A DNA stretch of 64,000 nucleotides, taken from assembly GCA_964019425.1 (NCBI GenBank), contig OZ025788.1:1116001-1180000 (forward strand), in the 5' to 3' direction. Source of the DNA: Flectonema sp. DT1601 (taxonomy: Eukaryota; Euglenozoa; Diplonemea; Diplonemida; Diplonemidae). The notes beneath the pieces are model-generated. The model was not told the DNA's origin. It searched no databases and saw only the letters and a list, made by a program, of their open reading frames with translations. How positions within the stretch are numbered: the stretch's first letter is position 1; the number at the start of each line of letters is the position of its first letter. The translations under genes and the position numbers were made by a program. This document shows, piece by piece, positions 10,901 to 20,652 of the stretch.

Positions 10901-11207
10901 CCCGATGTAAACTTTCTTTTTATTTTTTATTTTTTTTAACAGGCCCAAAGGGCGACAATGATGGTTGCTGACCAAGGAATAATATTCAAATGAATTTTCG
11001 TTTCAAAGAAACGAACAGAATTAAGAGAGAGGCAGAGAAAAAAAAGAAAAAAAAGAAAGAAAAGAAAAAAGAAAAAAAATATATAAATAAAAAAACGTTG
11101 TATGGAAAAGGAAAAAAAAAAAAAAAAAAAAAAGACCAGAAAAGGAAAGAGAAAATGAAAAGGTATAATATTATTGTGGGGATATGAGGGATAGCAGGGA
11201 GATGCTC

Positions 11208-11430
11208 TTTTTTTTTTTATTTATTTTTTTTTTTTTTTATTTATTATTTAAAAAAAAGGAAACAATCAGTTTAGCGTCTCGATCAGGACGGAAAATAGAA
11301 ATTAATCGACATAGTCGATCGATAGAAAAAAAAAACAATGATAACATTGTTTATTCTTTTTTTTTTTTTTTTTTTTTAAATCCTTTTAATTATTTTAAAG
11401 AAAAAACAATCAGTTTAGCGTCTCGATCAG
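11208..11430. repeat. Hairpin minisatellite, short inverted segment
   Basis: One full monomer plus the start of another follow the LINE tail, with the CTCGATCAGGACGG variant. The second breaks off inside CGTCTCGATCAG, where foreign sequence begins at 11431. Confidence 0.9.
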
Positions 11431-11799
11431 TATGTCTCAAAACATAAAGGACATTTGGCTACTAAAGTTTTATCCCCATCCAGAGCCGATCTCGAAATAG
11501 CCTCTTGTAGAGCCTCGGGGGCTGGGTTGGCTGAGAGATGGTTGCCAGTATCTTTATGACACCGCCGGCCCGGTGTTTCTTTTTTTTTTTTTGTTGTGAA
11601 GTAGCAATAAAAAAAAAAAAAAAAATAGAAAAGAGAATGGCTCAGAAACAATATCGATGAGTTAAGATCTTTTTTTTTAAACTATTCCTTTTTTTTTAAT
11701 TTCGGGCAGCTAACCCTAGAGTTTTTTTTTGGTAAATACTGTTTAAAGGAAAACGAGCTACGCTCTAAACAGAAAAATCGGAGTAACTACTTGAGTTGA
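11431..11799. other. Junction region with possible LINE coding scrap
   Basis: On the minus strand 11431-11580 reads as about 50 codons (RRCHKDTGNHLSANPAPE, then KCPLCFE), Cys/His-containing and LINE-like but too short to assign. 11580-11800 is poly-T/poly-A rich, with a single CTAACCCTAG that does not repeat and so is not telomeric. No gene is seen. Confidence 0.4.
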
Positions 11800-11815
11800 A
11801 TTACCAGGTGAGATT

Positions 11816-11845
11816 TGGACAGTTAGCTTTTGGCTAAGGCCCTCC
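11816..11845 (+). other. TTTTG-loop hairpin copy
   Basis: GGACAG then TTAGC-TTTTG-GCTAA then GGCCCTCCC. The inverted copy is at about 9155-9178. The phrase CTTTTGGCTAAG also occurs in U2 snRNA stem I, but what follows here is unlike U2. Confidence 0.75.
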
Positions 11846-12104
11846 CTGAAGAGCAAGAACAGAAAAACTACTCACACCTGAAGAAAACATACACAAAGAA
11901 CACACTGTAAGCTGTGTGTGTATTTTGTGTTTGTCACAACAGGAGAGAAAAGAAAGAATGTCAAGGTTGGTCACCTTGCCTATCAACGCACAACATTGGT
12001 GGTCTCTACTAGACCCTGAGTGATCCCACTGGATCTCTCATCGTTCATAGTACCCTGTGTGAAGTTATAAAATCAAAGGTAAACTATGAACTACAAATGA
12101 CTTA

Positions 12105-12784
12105 GGAGTGAATAAATCAACAGGGGGGATAGGGGCTGGATCCTTTTGGGATCGGCCCTCCCTTCACTTCCGCTCTCCAACGGGGGGTCGCATCCCAGCC
12201 AATCGTCAGCGAAGAAAAGATTGCAAGGCATCGGCAAGCAGGCACAAAGAAACACTTAAGAGGGTAATAGTACAAACCTGTTTATTTTGTTTTTTTTAGG
12301 CGATTAACTATGCCAGATGCCAAGCAAACCAAGCGAGTGACGATCAGCTTCCTTCAGAGGTGGAGGAGCAGCGGCAGTGTGGCAAACCTCCTCCTTCATC
12401 TGCATCCATGCTCCAGTGCAGGTGAGCCACTCTCTTCATCAAGTTGATGCTATCGCCTGTAACTGATGCATGTGACGTTATAGTCTGCAACAGCTGCAGC
12501 GGCGACTTAGCCGACAACGTACAAGTGCGGTGCGACGGCCTCAAGAGCGCGATAGCACCCAGTGACAGCACCCATAAGCACCGAAACATTCCTGCATCAG
12601 GAATGAGGTTCCTGTTATTTGCCTGTGTAAACGAGAGGTAGAGTGTAAAAACGGTGGAAGGTTTAGTGTCAACTTCCAAGACATCTTTTGGGACATAACA
12701 AAAACAACAATAATAACAATAACAATAATAGCTGCATCAGAAAAACCTCTTTATAAAACACAATACAATGACTTGCACCAGCTG
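12105..12784. other. Segment inserted in the repeat arm
   Basis: About 680 bp of higher GC than its surroundings, absent from the left arm. It starts with the TTTTG-hairpin (12131-12160: AGGG, GATCC-TTTTG-GGATC, CCCT). It ends near an (AACAATA)-type simple repeat at 12705-12730. Open frames on either strand are short and unrecognised. It may be the 5' part of a short retroposon-like element. Confidence 0.5.
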
Positions 12785-12950
12785 AGAGTTATTATAATGC
12801 CACAGGCAGGCCCTGCATTCAGCAACTATCCAGCAGTGCTTGGATGTCCTGATCTTCTTCTAAAAAAAAGAAAGAAAAACAAAACTGTAGCTGGGATCAC
12901 TCAGGATCAACAGACTACCAATGCTACCTGTTGTACTTGCTCACTATGGG

Positions 12951-13003
12951 GGGTGATGCCAAACACCCAGAAGTACTAAACTGCTTTCCTTCTTGCTGCC
13001 CAG
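12951..13003 (+). other. Two-hairpin motif, copy 1
   Basis: Stem 1 is GGGTG-ATGCCAAA-CACCC (12951-12968). Stem 2 is AGAAG (12969-12973) pairing with CTTCT (12989-12993). GCTGCCCAGG follows. The other copies (14437 and 14557) have the same layout with a GGGG(G)/CCCC(C) second stem. An inverted copy lies in the left arm near 8720-8762. Confidence 0.7.
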
Positions 13004-13315
13004 GAGTTTCTGACCAGAACTAATAGAAAATAAAAAGTAGATGGGAAACAATAAAAAGTAAAATGGATATAACTGAAGTTAAACAAGACAAATGAAGTAA
13101 CAGACCAGAACAGAAAGAGGATTGTAATAGAAGATTACAAATAAAAAAATGCAAGTATCAACACATAATCAAGATACACCAGCAGCTAACAAACAACATA
13201 AAATTGAAGATCAGTTGCCAGAGTATTTCAACCATGGTAGAATACTCGCCCCTCTGGCAGGGATTATCCCAGACTTGTCCTTTAATTTAGTTGGACACCA
13301 TGGATTTTTTTTTTT

Positions 13316-13345
13316 TTAGGGCACACCCGGGTACGAACCAGGGAC
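13316..13345 (-). other. tRNA-like 3' half (T-arm plus acceptor strand)
   Basis: The minus strand reads CCTGG-TTCGTAC-CCGGG, a perfect T-arm with the TTCRANY-type loop, then TGTGCCC and T before a poly-A run. No matching 5' acceptor strand (GGGCACA) is found within 100 nt, so this is not a complete tRNA gene. It is probably a tRNA-derived end of a retroposed sequence. Confidence 0.45.
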
Positions 13346-14436
13346 CATTCGGATGTATAATATATATTTTGATAAATAATGTGGTTGGCAAATGAATGCC
13401 GAAGAGGCAACTTGAGAAAAGCAATTGGATGAGAAGAAACATTGGGTCTTATAAAGCAAAGGAGATAGAGGGGCCTAAAAAGACCGCAGAGTGGATAGCT
13501 CCACAAGAGGCTGTTTTCGAAAAGGTGGGAAGTAACGGACGTAGTAAAAGATAACAAATAAAAAAAAAAATGCAAGTATCAACACATGATCAGGATACAC
13601 CAGCAGCTAACAAAGAAAAATGCTAAGAGGAACCCCTTATTAACACCTAAGACATCTAAACTGCAGCCCAGCTTATGCCCAATGCACTAACAGGTCATTC
13701 CCTCCAATAATGTCACACAGTCATGTGGCAAGCTGAATAAGAAATTTGGGAGAGGAATAGGGGCAGTGAACTTTTGATTCAGGCCCTTCCTATCGAACAG
13801 GACGAAGACTTCTAAAACCTGAGATGAACCAATTGAGTTGAAACAAACAAATAACAGAGACGCAACACATACCGGAACATCATCGCAAGCAATGCTTCGG
13901 ACCTCCGTCGACCCGTTCTTCCGGCGGCAAAGGGAAACAAGAAAGAACGGGCAATGAGACAAACCTGTTAGTTGGTGTTGTGTTGTTGTTAAAAACAAAA
14001 CATAAACGCCAGGAAGTTCGACAACGAAGACATCGACATCGATCGCTGCTCTGCAGATGTCCGGCGGGTGTTTGTCTACACTGTGTTTATTGTTTGTTTT
14101 TTTCCCAAGGTTCAACCTTGGGAAGAGAAGTAAAAAATTCCGTCAATGTTGGCCTTCCTGTTCGAAGGTGCGCACCAATGACGATAAATAGAGTGGGGGG
14201 AGAAAACCTTTGATCCAACTGGATCCCTTCACGAGCTGACATTGCCATGTGAAGTTAAATATTCTGGCGATGCCAGCTCAGGCGACTTAGCCTGCTTTTT
14301 TCTTTAAATAAAAAAAATAAAAAGATACCAACAGGTGGGGTGATGGGTTGCGCCACTGCAATCCAGTCACAAAAAGAAACAAAGGTAATCTCAAGGGTTC
14401 TCGACCTTGGCTCTTCCTGCGCAAGCATCGCATGGA

Positions 14437-14491
14437 GGGTGACGCTAAGCACCCGGGGGGTACGAAACAAACTTTCCCCCTGCTGTCCTGG
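14437..14491 (+). other. Two-hairpin motif, copy 2
   Basis: Stem 1 is GGGTG-ACGCTAAG-CACCC (14437-14454). Stem 2 is GGGGG (from 14456) pairing with CCCCC (14476-14480) over a TACGAAACAAACTTT loop. TGCTGTCCTGG and poly-A follow. Confidence 0.75.
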
Positions 14492-14556
14492 TTGAAAAAA
14501 AAAAAGAAAAAAAAAAAAAAGGGATAGAAGTAAACAGAATACATTACACCTCAACA

Positions 14557-14612
14557 GGTGACGCTAAACACCCAGGGGATACAAACCAAACTTTCCCCCT
14601 GTTGCCCTGTTT
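14557..14612 (+). other. Two-hairpin motif, copy 3
   Basis: Stem 1 is GGTG-ACGCTAAA-CACC. Stem 2 is GGGG (14575-14578) pairing with CCCC (14595-14598). GTTGCCCTG follows. It is a direct repeat of copy 2, 120 bp downstream. Confidence 0.75.
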
Positions 14613-15230
14613 GAAATAAATTAAAAAAAGAACAAGAAAACAGAATACAATACTCAGCAATCAGACTCGTTCACTCGCTTCGCCAGAGCCGTTCGAGCCA
14701 TATACCATCGTCAGTAGAAATGTTACTGAATGATGACTGCTCCTTTTGCCAGTTTCCAACTAAGTTTTCTACATCCCCACAACCTTCTTTCTTAGCTGAG
14801 TGACTAAGATGTCGAAAGTGAGAGAGATTCCCCCTGTACACTGTGACTGAATGATAGGGATTTGATGCCAAATCAGCATCAGAGGGTGGAAATCGAAGGA
14901 TAGTGGCAGGATCTTGGCGATACATGATACCAACATGCCTGTTATCACCTGATCCTCGGGCTACTTGCACATAGCCTCTCCATTCCGCTATCTTCTTCAC
15001 TGCCTCTTTCTTGAATCGCAGAACGATTCGATCATCGACTTGCAAGTCACATGCAAGTCGCATGCAAGTTGCTGCAGCTCAGCAGCCTCAAGCGGAGTTT
15101 CAAGAGCATTCATTGTAGGAAGGGTTGGATCTGAAAGGAGAAAAAAAACACATTGCAACAGGTTAAGTTACTGTAGTTTGACAGGGAACTTTGTAAGACA
15201 TTATTTGAGAACCTGGGGGGGGTAAATTAA

Positions 15231-15729
15231 GGAGGGAAATTTGGATTTATGCAGTTTTGACACCTCTTACCTTATATCCTTGCTCTGTTCACAGATTTAG
15301 CTGCTAATATACCAAAAGACCCCAAAAAAACCCAAACAAGACTGGTTACTAGCTTTTTTAATTAAATTTTTTTTTTTTTACTCCCCTTCAAGTAATTTTT
15401 TTTTTTTTTTTTTTTACATTCTGAGAGAATAATTTTTTTTTCAAAAAATTCAAAAAAAAATGCTTTCAAGCTCCACAGTGCCAGTTTCTCAATTTTCCAC
15501 TGCTTTATTTTCAACAACTTTCCATTTTTTTTCTAAAAAAATTCAAAAAAAATACCAAAAATGTCTAAAAATGAGGTATTTTTTGTTTGAAATTTTTTTT
15601 TCAAAAAAGCTAAAAAAAGCTTAAAAAAAGCTAAAAAAAGCTAAATAGCTTTAGCTTAGCTCTAAAAAGCTTAGCTTTAGCTTTTTGCACAAGTATGACA
15701 TGGCTCTAACGGTGTAACTTCGCGATTCC
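15231..15729. other. AT-rich stretch with AGCT/AAAAAAGC repeats
   Basis: No gene. 15360-15600 is poly-T/poly-A with repeated TTCAAAAAA. 15606-15690 has five or six AGCTAAAAA(A) units that turn into GCTTTAGCTTAGC, so the stretch can fold on itself. It lies directly upstream of the transposase frame and may be the subterminal repeat region of that element. Confidence 0.5.
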
Positions 15730-17123
15730 TTGCCAGCAGAGATCTTGCTGTATGTGACTAGCAGATCAAAGCTGTTAGATGTATTGGGTGGTATGGGACT
15801 AGAAGTTGAAGATGACTTGGAGGTTAGGGCTCGTGTTGCTGGCACGGATGGCATGCTGATCTGGTGCGATGAGAAGATTGGTGAGGTTGACGGTGTATCG
15901 CAATACACTGTTGCTGGGACCCTGCATCTCCGCCCACAGCCGCCAAGTACAGTTGTCCCGATCCTCTTGCATCACATCGCCATGCGCCGCATTCCGCAGT
16001 TTACCCGCCAGCTTCATGGTCTTGACTCCGTCAGTTATTGGGCTGCACGAAGAGAGATGATCCGGTGGTTGTATGTGCAGGATTGTGTGTTTCTCATTCG
16101 CAACCGGGAGAGTACCTTCTGCCTAGTAAGTGACGCAACATCTGTGACAGAAAACTCGTCAGCGCTACACATCACTGCTGCTACAGCTACGACTGCATGC
16201 TATAGTCTTGCATGCAGACTGACACAGAGCCACCAAGCTCAATCATTCTGTGACACACTACGACGTGCGCTGCACCACTTCCAGCAGCTCGGAATCTTAA
16301 TCACTGATCCGGCACCACCACCTCTGTCAACTTGCATGATTACCTCTGCGCTCAGTGATCGGGGTGGATCAGAATACAGGGGGTTTAAATTATTTGACCA
16401 AGATGGCAATATCTGCCTCATCCCGGAGCCTACACACCGAGTTCATTGCATTGCCTCCTGGATTGCGAAGTACTTTGGCCTCAGTGACTTCCTCCGTTCA
16501 ATAGTAACGCTGTGCTTCTTCATACGTGGGAATCGGTCGTTTGCTTACTGGCTTCGCAAGAAGCACCGCATCTCTTTTAGGGCGTGCCCATTTAAAGAGA
16601 AGGTTACGAATGGGCGCTTCGGAAGCTTAGCATTTGCATGCTATGTGTTATCATGCCCGCTTCGAGGTATTCCATTCCTCAGGTGGGTTCTCACATTCTT
16701 GCAGCGCAACAAGCGCCTCATCAAGTACTCTCATCGTCGCAGGCGGGCATACGCTTACCTGATGTCTCTCAGTAACGAGGAAATGGGCAACATCATGGAG
16801 TTCATGTGTGCACAATATAGTATTGTGAATGGTGTGCTCAGACGTCTCATCTCATTCTCCCGGAGCATCGCACTCCGCGGCAACTTCTCCAGTTTTGGGC
16901 AGAGGTTGCACGTGACATGTCAGAGGCAGCCACAATTGACATCTCATATTTGCTGAATGATCATGGTCGGGTTGTTCGCGATATCTGGCTTACAGAACCA
17001 GCATTCACATTGTCTGAGGAGTTCACCCCTGATGGTTGTTTCGTTTATACTATGATGAAAACACACAGTTCTATCGAAAAGCCACGACACAATGATTACA
17101 CTCACTTGTTTCTACCCCAATGA
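15730..17123 (+). pseudogene. hAT-like (DUF659-type) transposase, broken
   Basis: The frame 15730-16956 is open for 408 codons but has no ATG at its start. About 55 more codons continue in another frame (DISYLLNDHGRVVRD to a TGA at 17121), a frameshift near 16900. Features resembling hAT/DUF659 transposases are a GILITD block near residue 190, a C-x2-H-type IPEPTHRVHCIASW, a helical stretch, and a GRFGSLAFACYVL block in the place of the usual TRFGS motif. The GC-richer codon use and long hydrophobic stretches differ from the host genes. The family call rests on motif order alone. A mobile-element origin is more secure than the superfamily. Confidence 0.5.
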
Positions 17124-18789
17124 ATTACCTCTCATTGTCTCTCAAGCAATATCAATATGGGTTGTCAGGCTGTCTCCTGGCAGAGATGGGAGGAGTAATG
17201 GAAAGACACCACAGAACAGAACAGAACAGTCTGAACGAGAATGAGCCCCCTCAGTGATTAAACCCACCGCACACGCTATGCGCCGGTCCAAAGTCCGGAA
17301 CCTCACCACAAGCGATGGTAAGGAAGGGTGATGGGTCACTGGGCACAAGCGATGCCCATTTAGTTGTCAAAGAGACATGTATGGCAAACTGAACAGGTTT
17401 GACATCGCACAGCACGCCAGCACCAACGGTACCATCTGGATATCACTCACTTTTTTCACTAGAATTCACACATTTTCACACATTTTCACAGGATTTCACT
17501 ACCGGAAAGCAGCAAAAAATTAAGTGAAAAATCGTGAAAAATCGTGAATTTTCGTGTAGCAAAGTGAAAAATCGTGAACACCTCCACCCTGCCGATCGCC
17601 TCAGTACAATAAAGACTCCGGTTTTTCCAAGGAACTAATGCTGCATATTCGGTCCTGTTGACTGGACTTTGTGCTGAGTACTAAATCTATTATGGCTTCG
17701 GACCATGTTATGGCACCCGGCCACAGCACTTGATGCATGTGACGGAAATTTAATCTATTGTGAGGTGGAGTCCAGTAACGCAGGGGAAGCTGGTTTCGTT
17801 CAGACAGTGTGTGGTTTGTGCAGTCTGTCAGATTGTACTGTCAGGTGCAGTGGCGAATTCTGAACAGTGTCTGTATGGCATCTACTTTACGAAGGGTATT
17901 ATAGCATGCCAAACTCTGTAAAGCATGACTTGATGATGATAGGCAGCCAAAATTCTCTACCAACGGAGAATACACTGTGAAACAAGTCCCCAATCTGGTC
18001 CGTTGGCTGTTGGGCCTTGGTCAACAGTAGTCTGCAAACTCAACTCAAGACACATTTGTGGTGGTATGGTGATGATGTGGAAATGAGTTGATCTGAAGCT
18101 CTGAACAATCACTGTCTCTTCCTAAAAAAGTGTTCTTGCTCAAGCTGCTTAAGAAGACTATTATCCTTGGAGCCATTTGCACAAGGGTCTCACTGTTAGA
18201 CTTGATTTTTTCGTCCTAGATATCTTCCCCCCCGATTTTGATAGATTTCCCCTCTTTTCCCGTGTTTTTAATTTGTTACAAAAACACCATGACTTACATC
18301 AGTTGCGAATTCACAACATTCTCTTACTCTATGTGAAAGAAAAAAAGGGATCCACCAGAAAGAGATTCCATTTAAATCACATAAAATACTTGAGCAATTT
18401 CTCGTATTTTTTGAAGTGATCTGGTGTGAAGCTTCGTGCAATCTCAGTTATGGACAGAAGCATGATATCCAAAAGTTACATGTCAGAAATTATCGAGAAT
18501 ACATTCCTTCACGGTTGGACTGTCACGAAACCAAACTTACTATGGCTCTCAGACTTACAACACCAGTTGAGTCTATTCTCCGATAGTGATAAGTTTAAAC
18601 CCATATTATGAGATCATCTGCAGACAACGTTCATTCGAAGTTCACCGCTCAATAGAAATAAGACAGATTCATCTCATTCTTGGAGTTACATTGCACCAAT
18701 TGTACTGATTTCCTTGGAATTGTGATCAACATCGCAAATTAAATCTTGCCTTGCTTGAAATTCTGGGTGAAGGTTGTTCTTTTAAGTTT
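17124..18789. other. Non-coding stretch between transposase and U2
   Basis: 17440-17580 holds facing TTTTCAC and GTGAAAAATC repeats that could pair with each other, as in the subterminal region of a DNA transposon. CAGTGGCGAATTC at 17841 resembles a hAT terminus, but no partner end was found. 17600-18789 has no convincing open frame; the ORFs at 18177-18419 and 18426-18611 have no family resemblance. Confidence 0.5.
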
Positions 18790-18790
18790 A

Positions 18791-18955
18791 CACCTTCTCG
18801 GCTTTTTGATTAAGATGAATTGTAGTATCTGTTCTTATTAGTTTAATATCTGATTCGACACCTTGTGTGTCAGCATTATAGTAATTCCTTGTTGGGGTGT
18901 CAGGTAACTCAGGTCTGACAAGTGTAGCTACACCATCCAGGAGTGGCATACCCAT
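18791..18955 (+). ncRNA. U2 spliceosomal snRNA
   Basis: U2 base-pairs with the intron branch site and, through its 5' stem, with U6. The sequence CACCTTCTCGGCTTTTTG opens like the conserved U2 5' end, and the core GTAGTATCTGTTCTTATTAG followed by TTTAATATCTGATT is near-identical to U2 of other eukaryotes, including the GUAGUA branch-site recognition sequence. GACAC-CTTGT-GTGTC follows as stem IIb. Near the 3' end TGTCAG/CTGACA and GTGTAG/CTACAC form hairpins. No canonical Sm site is obvious after stem II. The ends are estimated. Retention of GUAGUA is notable if this is a kinetoplastid, because trypanosome U2 is divergent there. Confidence 0.93.
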
Positions 18956-19036
18956 TTTTAATCAAAGAAGCATGTAATTTATAATACCAAATTTGTTGCT
19001 GACAAACCAATTTTACACCTCAGAGAAACAACTACA

Positions 19037-20491
19037 ATGATATCACTCCGTCCAGGGGTGACGCAGGTGTCAAGGTCAGTGGGCACCCAAAGGAGGTCAT
19101 ACTACGAACGTTCAGCCATGGCTGTAAGAAAGATCCCTGAGTGGAAGCGAAGAGGAGCTGAGGGCGTGAAGGGTAAACTTTTAGTACCTGGACCGGCATA
19201 TGAGCGGGTTAAAATAAGAAAAGATGATCAAATAGATTGGAAGGAAACAGGTGAAGCGGATCGCGGTAAGAAGGTACTTGTACTTGTGAAGGAAGTAACG
19301 GGATACCCAGAAAACGTTATTGTTCCTCTTTTTAAGAGAAATTTGATAAAATTTTGTTCAAATAAGGGTCGGTGGTCACAAAACGCCCCAGCTCTGAAAG
19401 AAGTAGAACCTGGCGACATCATTGGCATTCCGAAAATGCTTCCGGAATACCTTTGGAAGAGGTTACAGGAAGACACTGCTCCATCTTACGCTCCGTCACT
19501 GGATGAAGTCAAATTAGTTCGATCCTGGGTAGTGTTCAAAAATGAAGATTGTATAGTGCTAAATAAACCCCCTGGTGTTCCCTGTGCACGTATGTAATTT
19601 TTTTTTTTTTTTTTTTTTTTTTTTGCATCCACATTCTGCACGACCAACACACCTAACAATACAGCGTGCAGAGGTTCTGGTTTATCAATACACGACTTGC
19701 TAGAAGGACTAAAGTACTCTATGAATGAAAAACCTTCCTTCATGAATAAACTTGAGAAGGACATGAGTGGTGTTATCGTATTGGCAAGATCGCCATCGGC
19801 GAGGAGGCATTTAAAGAAATATCTGAGGGTACCCAGAGTTCCTTCATTCTGCTTCTGGGCTGCTGTGAGTAGTAAACCAAAAATTAGACGAGGAAGAGTG
19901 GAGATGAACTTGGAAATGGAATCCGGTGCTGCAGGTGATCGAGTTGTTGTTCGTCTACAACCAACACCATCATCTCACCAAGCAAGATTGGAATACAGTA
20001 CCGTGTCAGAGACTACGGGTTTAAAAGTAACCCCCAGCTGGGTTTCATTTTATCCACTTTCTGGTAAACGAAACGAAATTCGAATTGCTTCTTCGATGGT
20101 TCTTCACACACCGATATTAGGTGATGTAAAGTATGTTATTTTGTTATTAATTAATTCCGTCTTAACATTTATAAGAATATAATAAAAATAATTCAGGTAT
20201 GGAGGTGACGCTGCTCTTCCTTCTAAGCAACTGGCATTGCTTACTGGGCGATCAAAACATCAGTTGCCTCTGATGCTTCATTGTGCACAGGTATCCCTGC
20301 CATATGAGGATAAAAAAGGACAGAGGATTGTTGTTCAAGTACCACTGCCTCCACACATGAAATCCTTCTGGAACGTTATGTCTTGGGATCCCAACTACTG
20401 TGATCCATACCTCTTTGGTATTGACGCAAGGGATGATAAGGTTATGCCTGCGTTTGACGCACACAATGACAAATACATGTATGCTACTTAG
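19037..20491 (+). CDS. RluA-type pseudouridine synthase homolog, three exons, catalytic motif altered
   Basis: Join 19037-19589, 19665-20130, 20197-20491 (437 residues). Both introns begin GTATGT and end CAG. The start follows a CTCAG acceptor and the N-terminus is Arg/Ser-rich, compatible with mitochondrial import. RluA-family blocks in order: VVFKNEDCIVLNKPPGVP at about 170, GSGLSIHDLL, the catalytic block near 211 as NKLEKDMSGVIVLARS, and GDVKYGG across the second splice junction. In active enzymes the catalytic block is HRLDKDTSG, so the catalytic Asp is Glu here and the His is Asn. The protein is therefore probably inactive or atypical. RluA-like proteins without clear catalysis are known among mitochondrial ribosome assembly factors, which is a plausible but unproven role. 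The first intron's acceptor is chosen because it keeps GSGLSI in frame; another AG lies 11 nt downstream. Confidence 0.85.
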
Positions 20492-20652
20492 CACTTATTC
20501 GTGATTGATGAAATCACTACAGCTTGTAGTTGGCGCTACTACAGCGTGGCATCAGAAAGCAATTCGATAGATCTCTCTGTTATTTTATTTTTCACTGTCA
20601 GTACTCAGGAGTCAACGGTGGCAACCAATTCCATGTAAAAAAAATGAAATAA

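Larger units (their letters stand above)
10436..11207. mobile_element. LINE copy with inverted 5' part (zinc-finger region plus tail)
   Basis: 10859-11207 is the LINE 3' tail in plus orientation (GTGGGAAGTAACGGACTGGG to GGGAGATGCTC). The adjoining 10436-10858 is ORF sequence on the minus strand, so the 5' part is inverted relative to the tail. The junction lies in GAATTTCGATAAAGTGGG, which equals the normal ORF-end/tail sequence and so could have served as microhomology. This is the same arrangement as at 739-1544. Confidence 0.85.
11800..13710. repeat. Right arm of large inverted repeat, with insertions
   Basis: This is the reverse complement of 8205-9202 in pieces: 11800-12104, 12785-13300 and 13550-13710. 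Two segments are absent from the left arm: 12105-12784 and 13301-13545. The internal phrase AATGCAAGTATCAACACATRATCA occurs twice (13150 and 13570), as if a block had been duplicated when the second segment inserted. Confidence 0.8.
13711..15230. other. Mosaic repeat region
   Basis: It begins with a TTTTG-hairpin copy (13759-13788: AGGG, TGAA-CTTTTGA-TTCA, CCCT). It holds two direct copies of the two-hairpin motif (14437-14491 and 14557-14612), the first followed by a long poly-A tract. The span 13725-14520, from hairpin to poly-A, looks like one short retroposon of about 0.8 kb. Minus-strand open frames at 13687-14115 and 14671-15063 are unrecognised. The latter (130 codons; MYRQDPATILRFPP) could be a mobile-element scrap. 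Confidence 0.5.

Noticed and set aside
11700-11730. Telomere repeat (CTAACCCTAG)
   Set aside because: A single unit only; no tandem TTAGGG.
11816-11845. U2 snRNA fragment (CTTTTGGCTAAG)
   Set aside because: Only stem-loop I looks alike; downstream sequence lacks the GTAGTA core, and three sister hairpins have other stems.
13687-14115. 142-residue minus-strand frame
   Set aside because: It lies across the hairpin-bearing repeat and has no codon or motif support.
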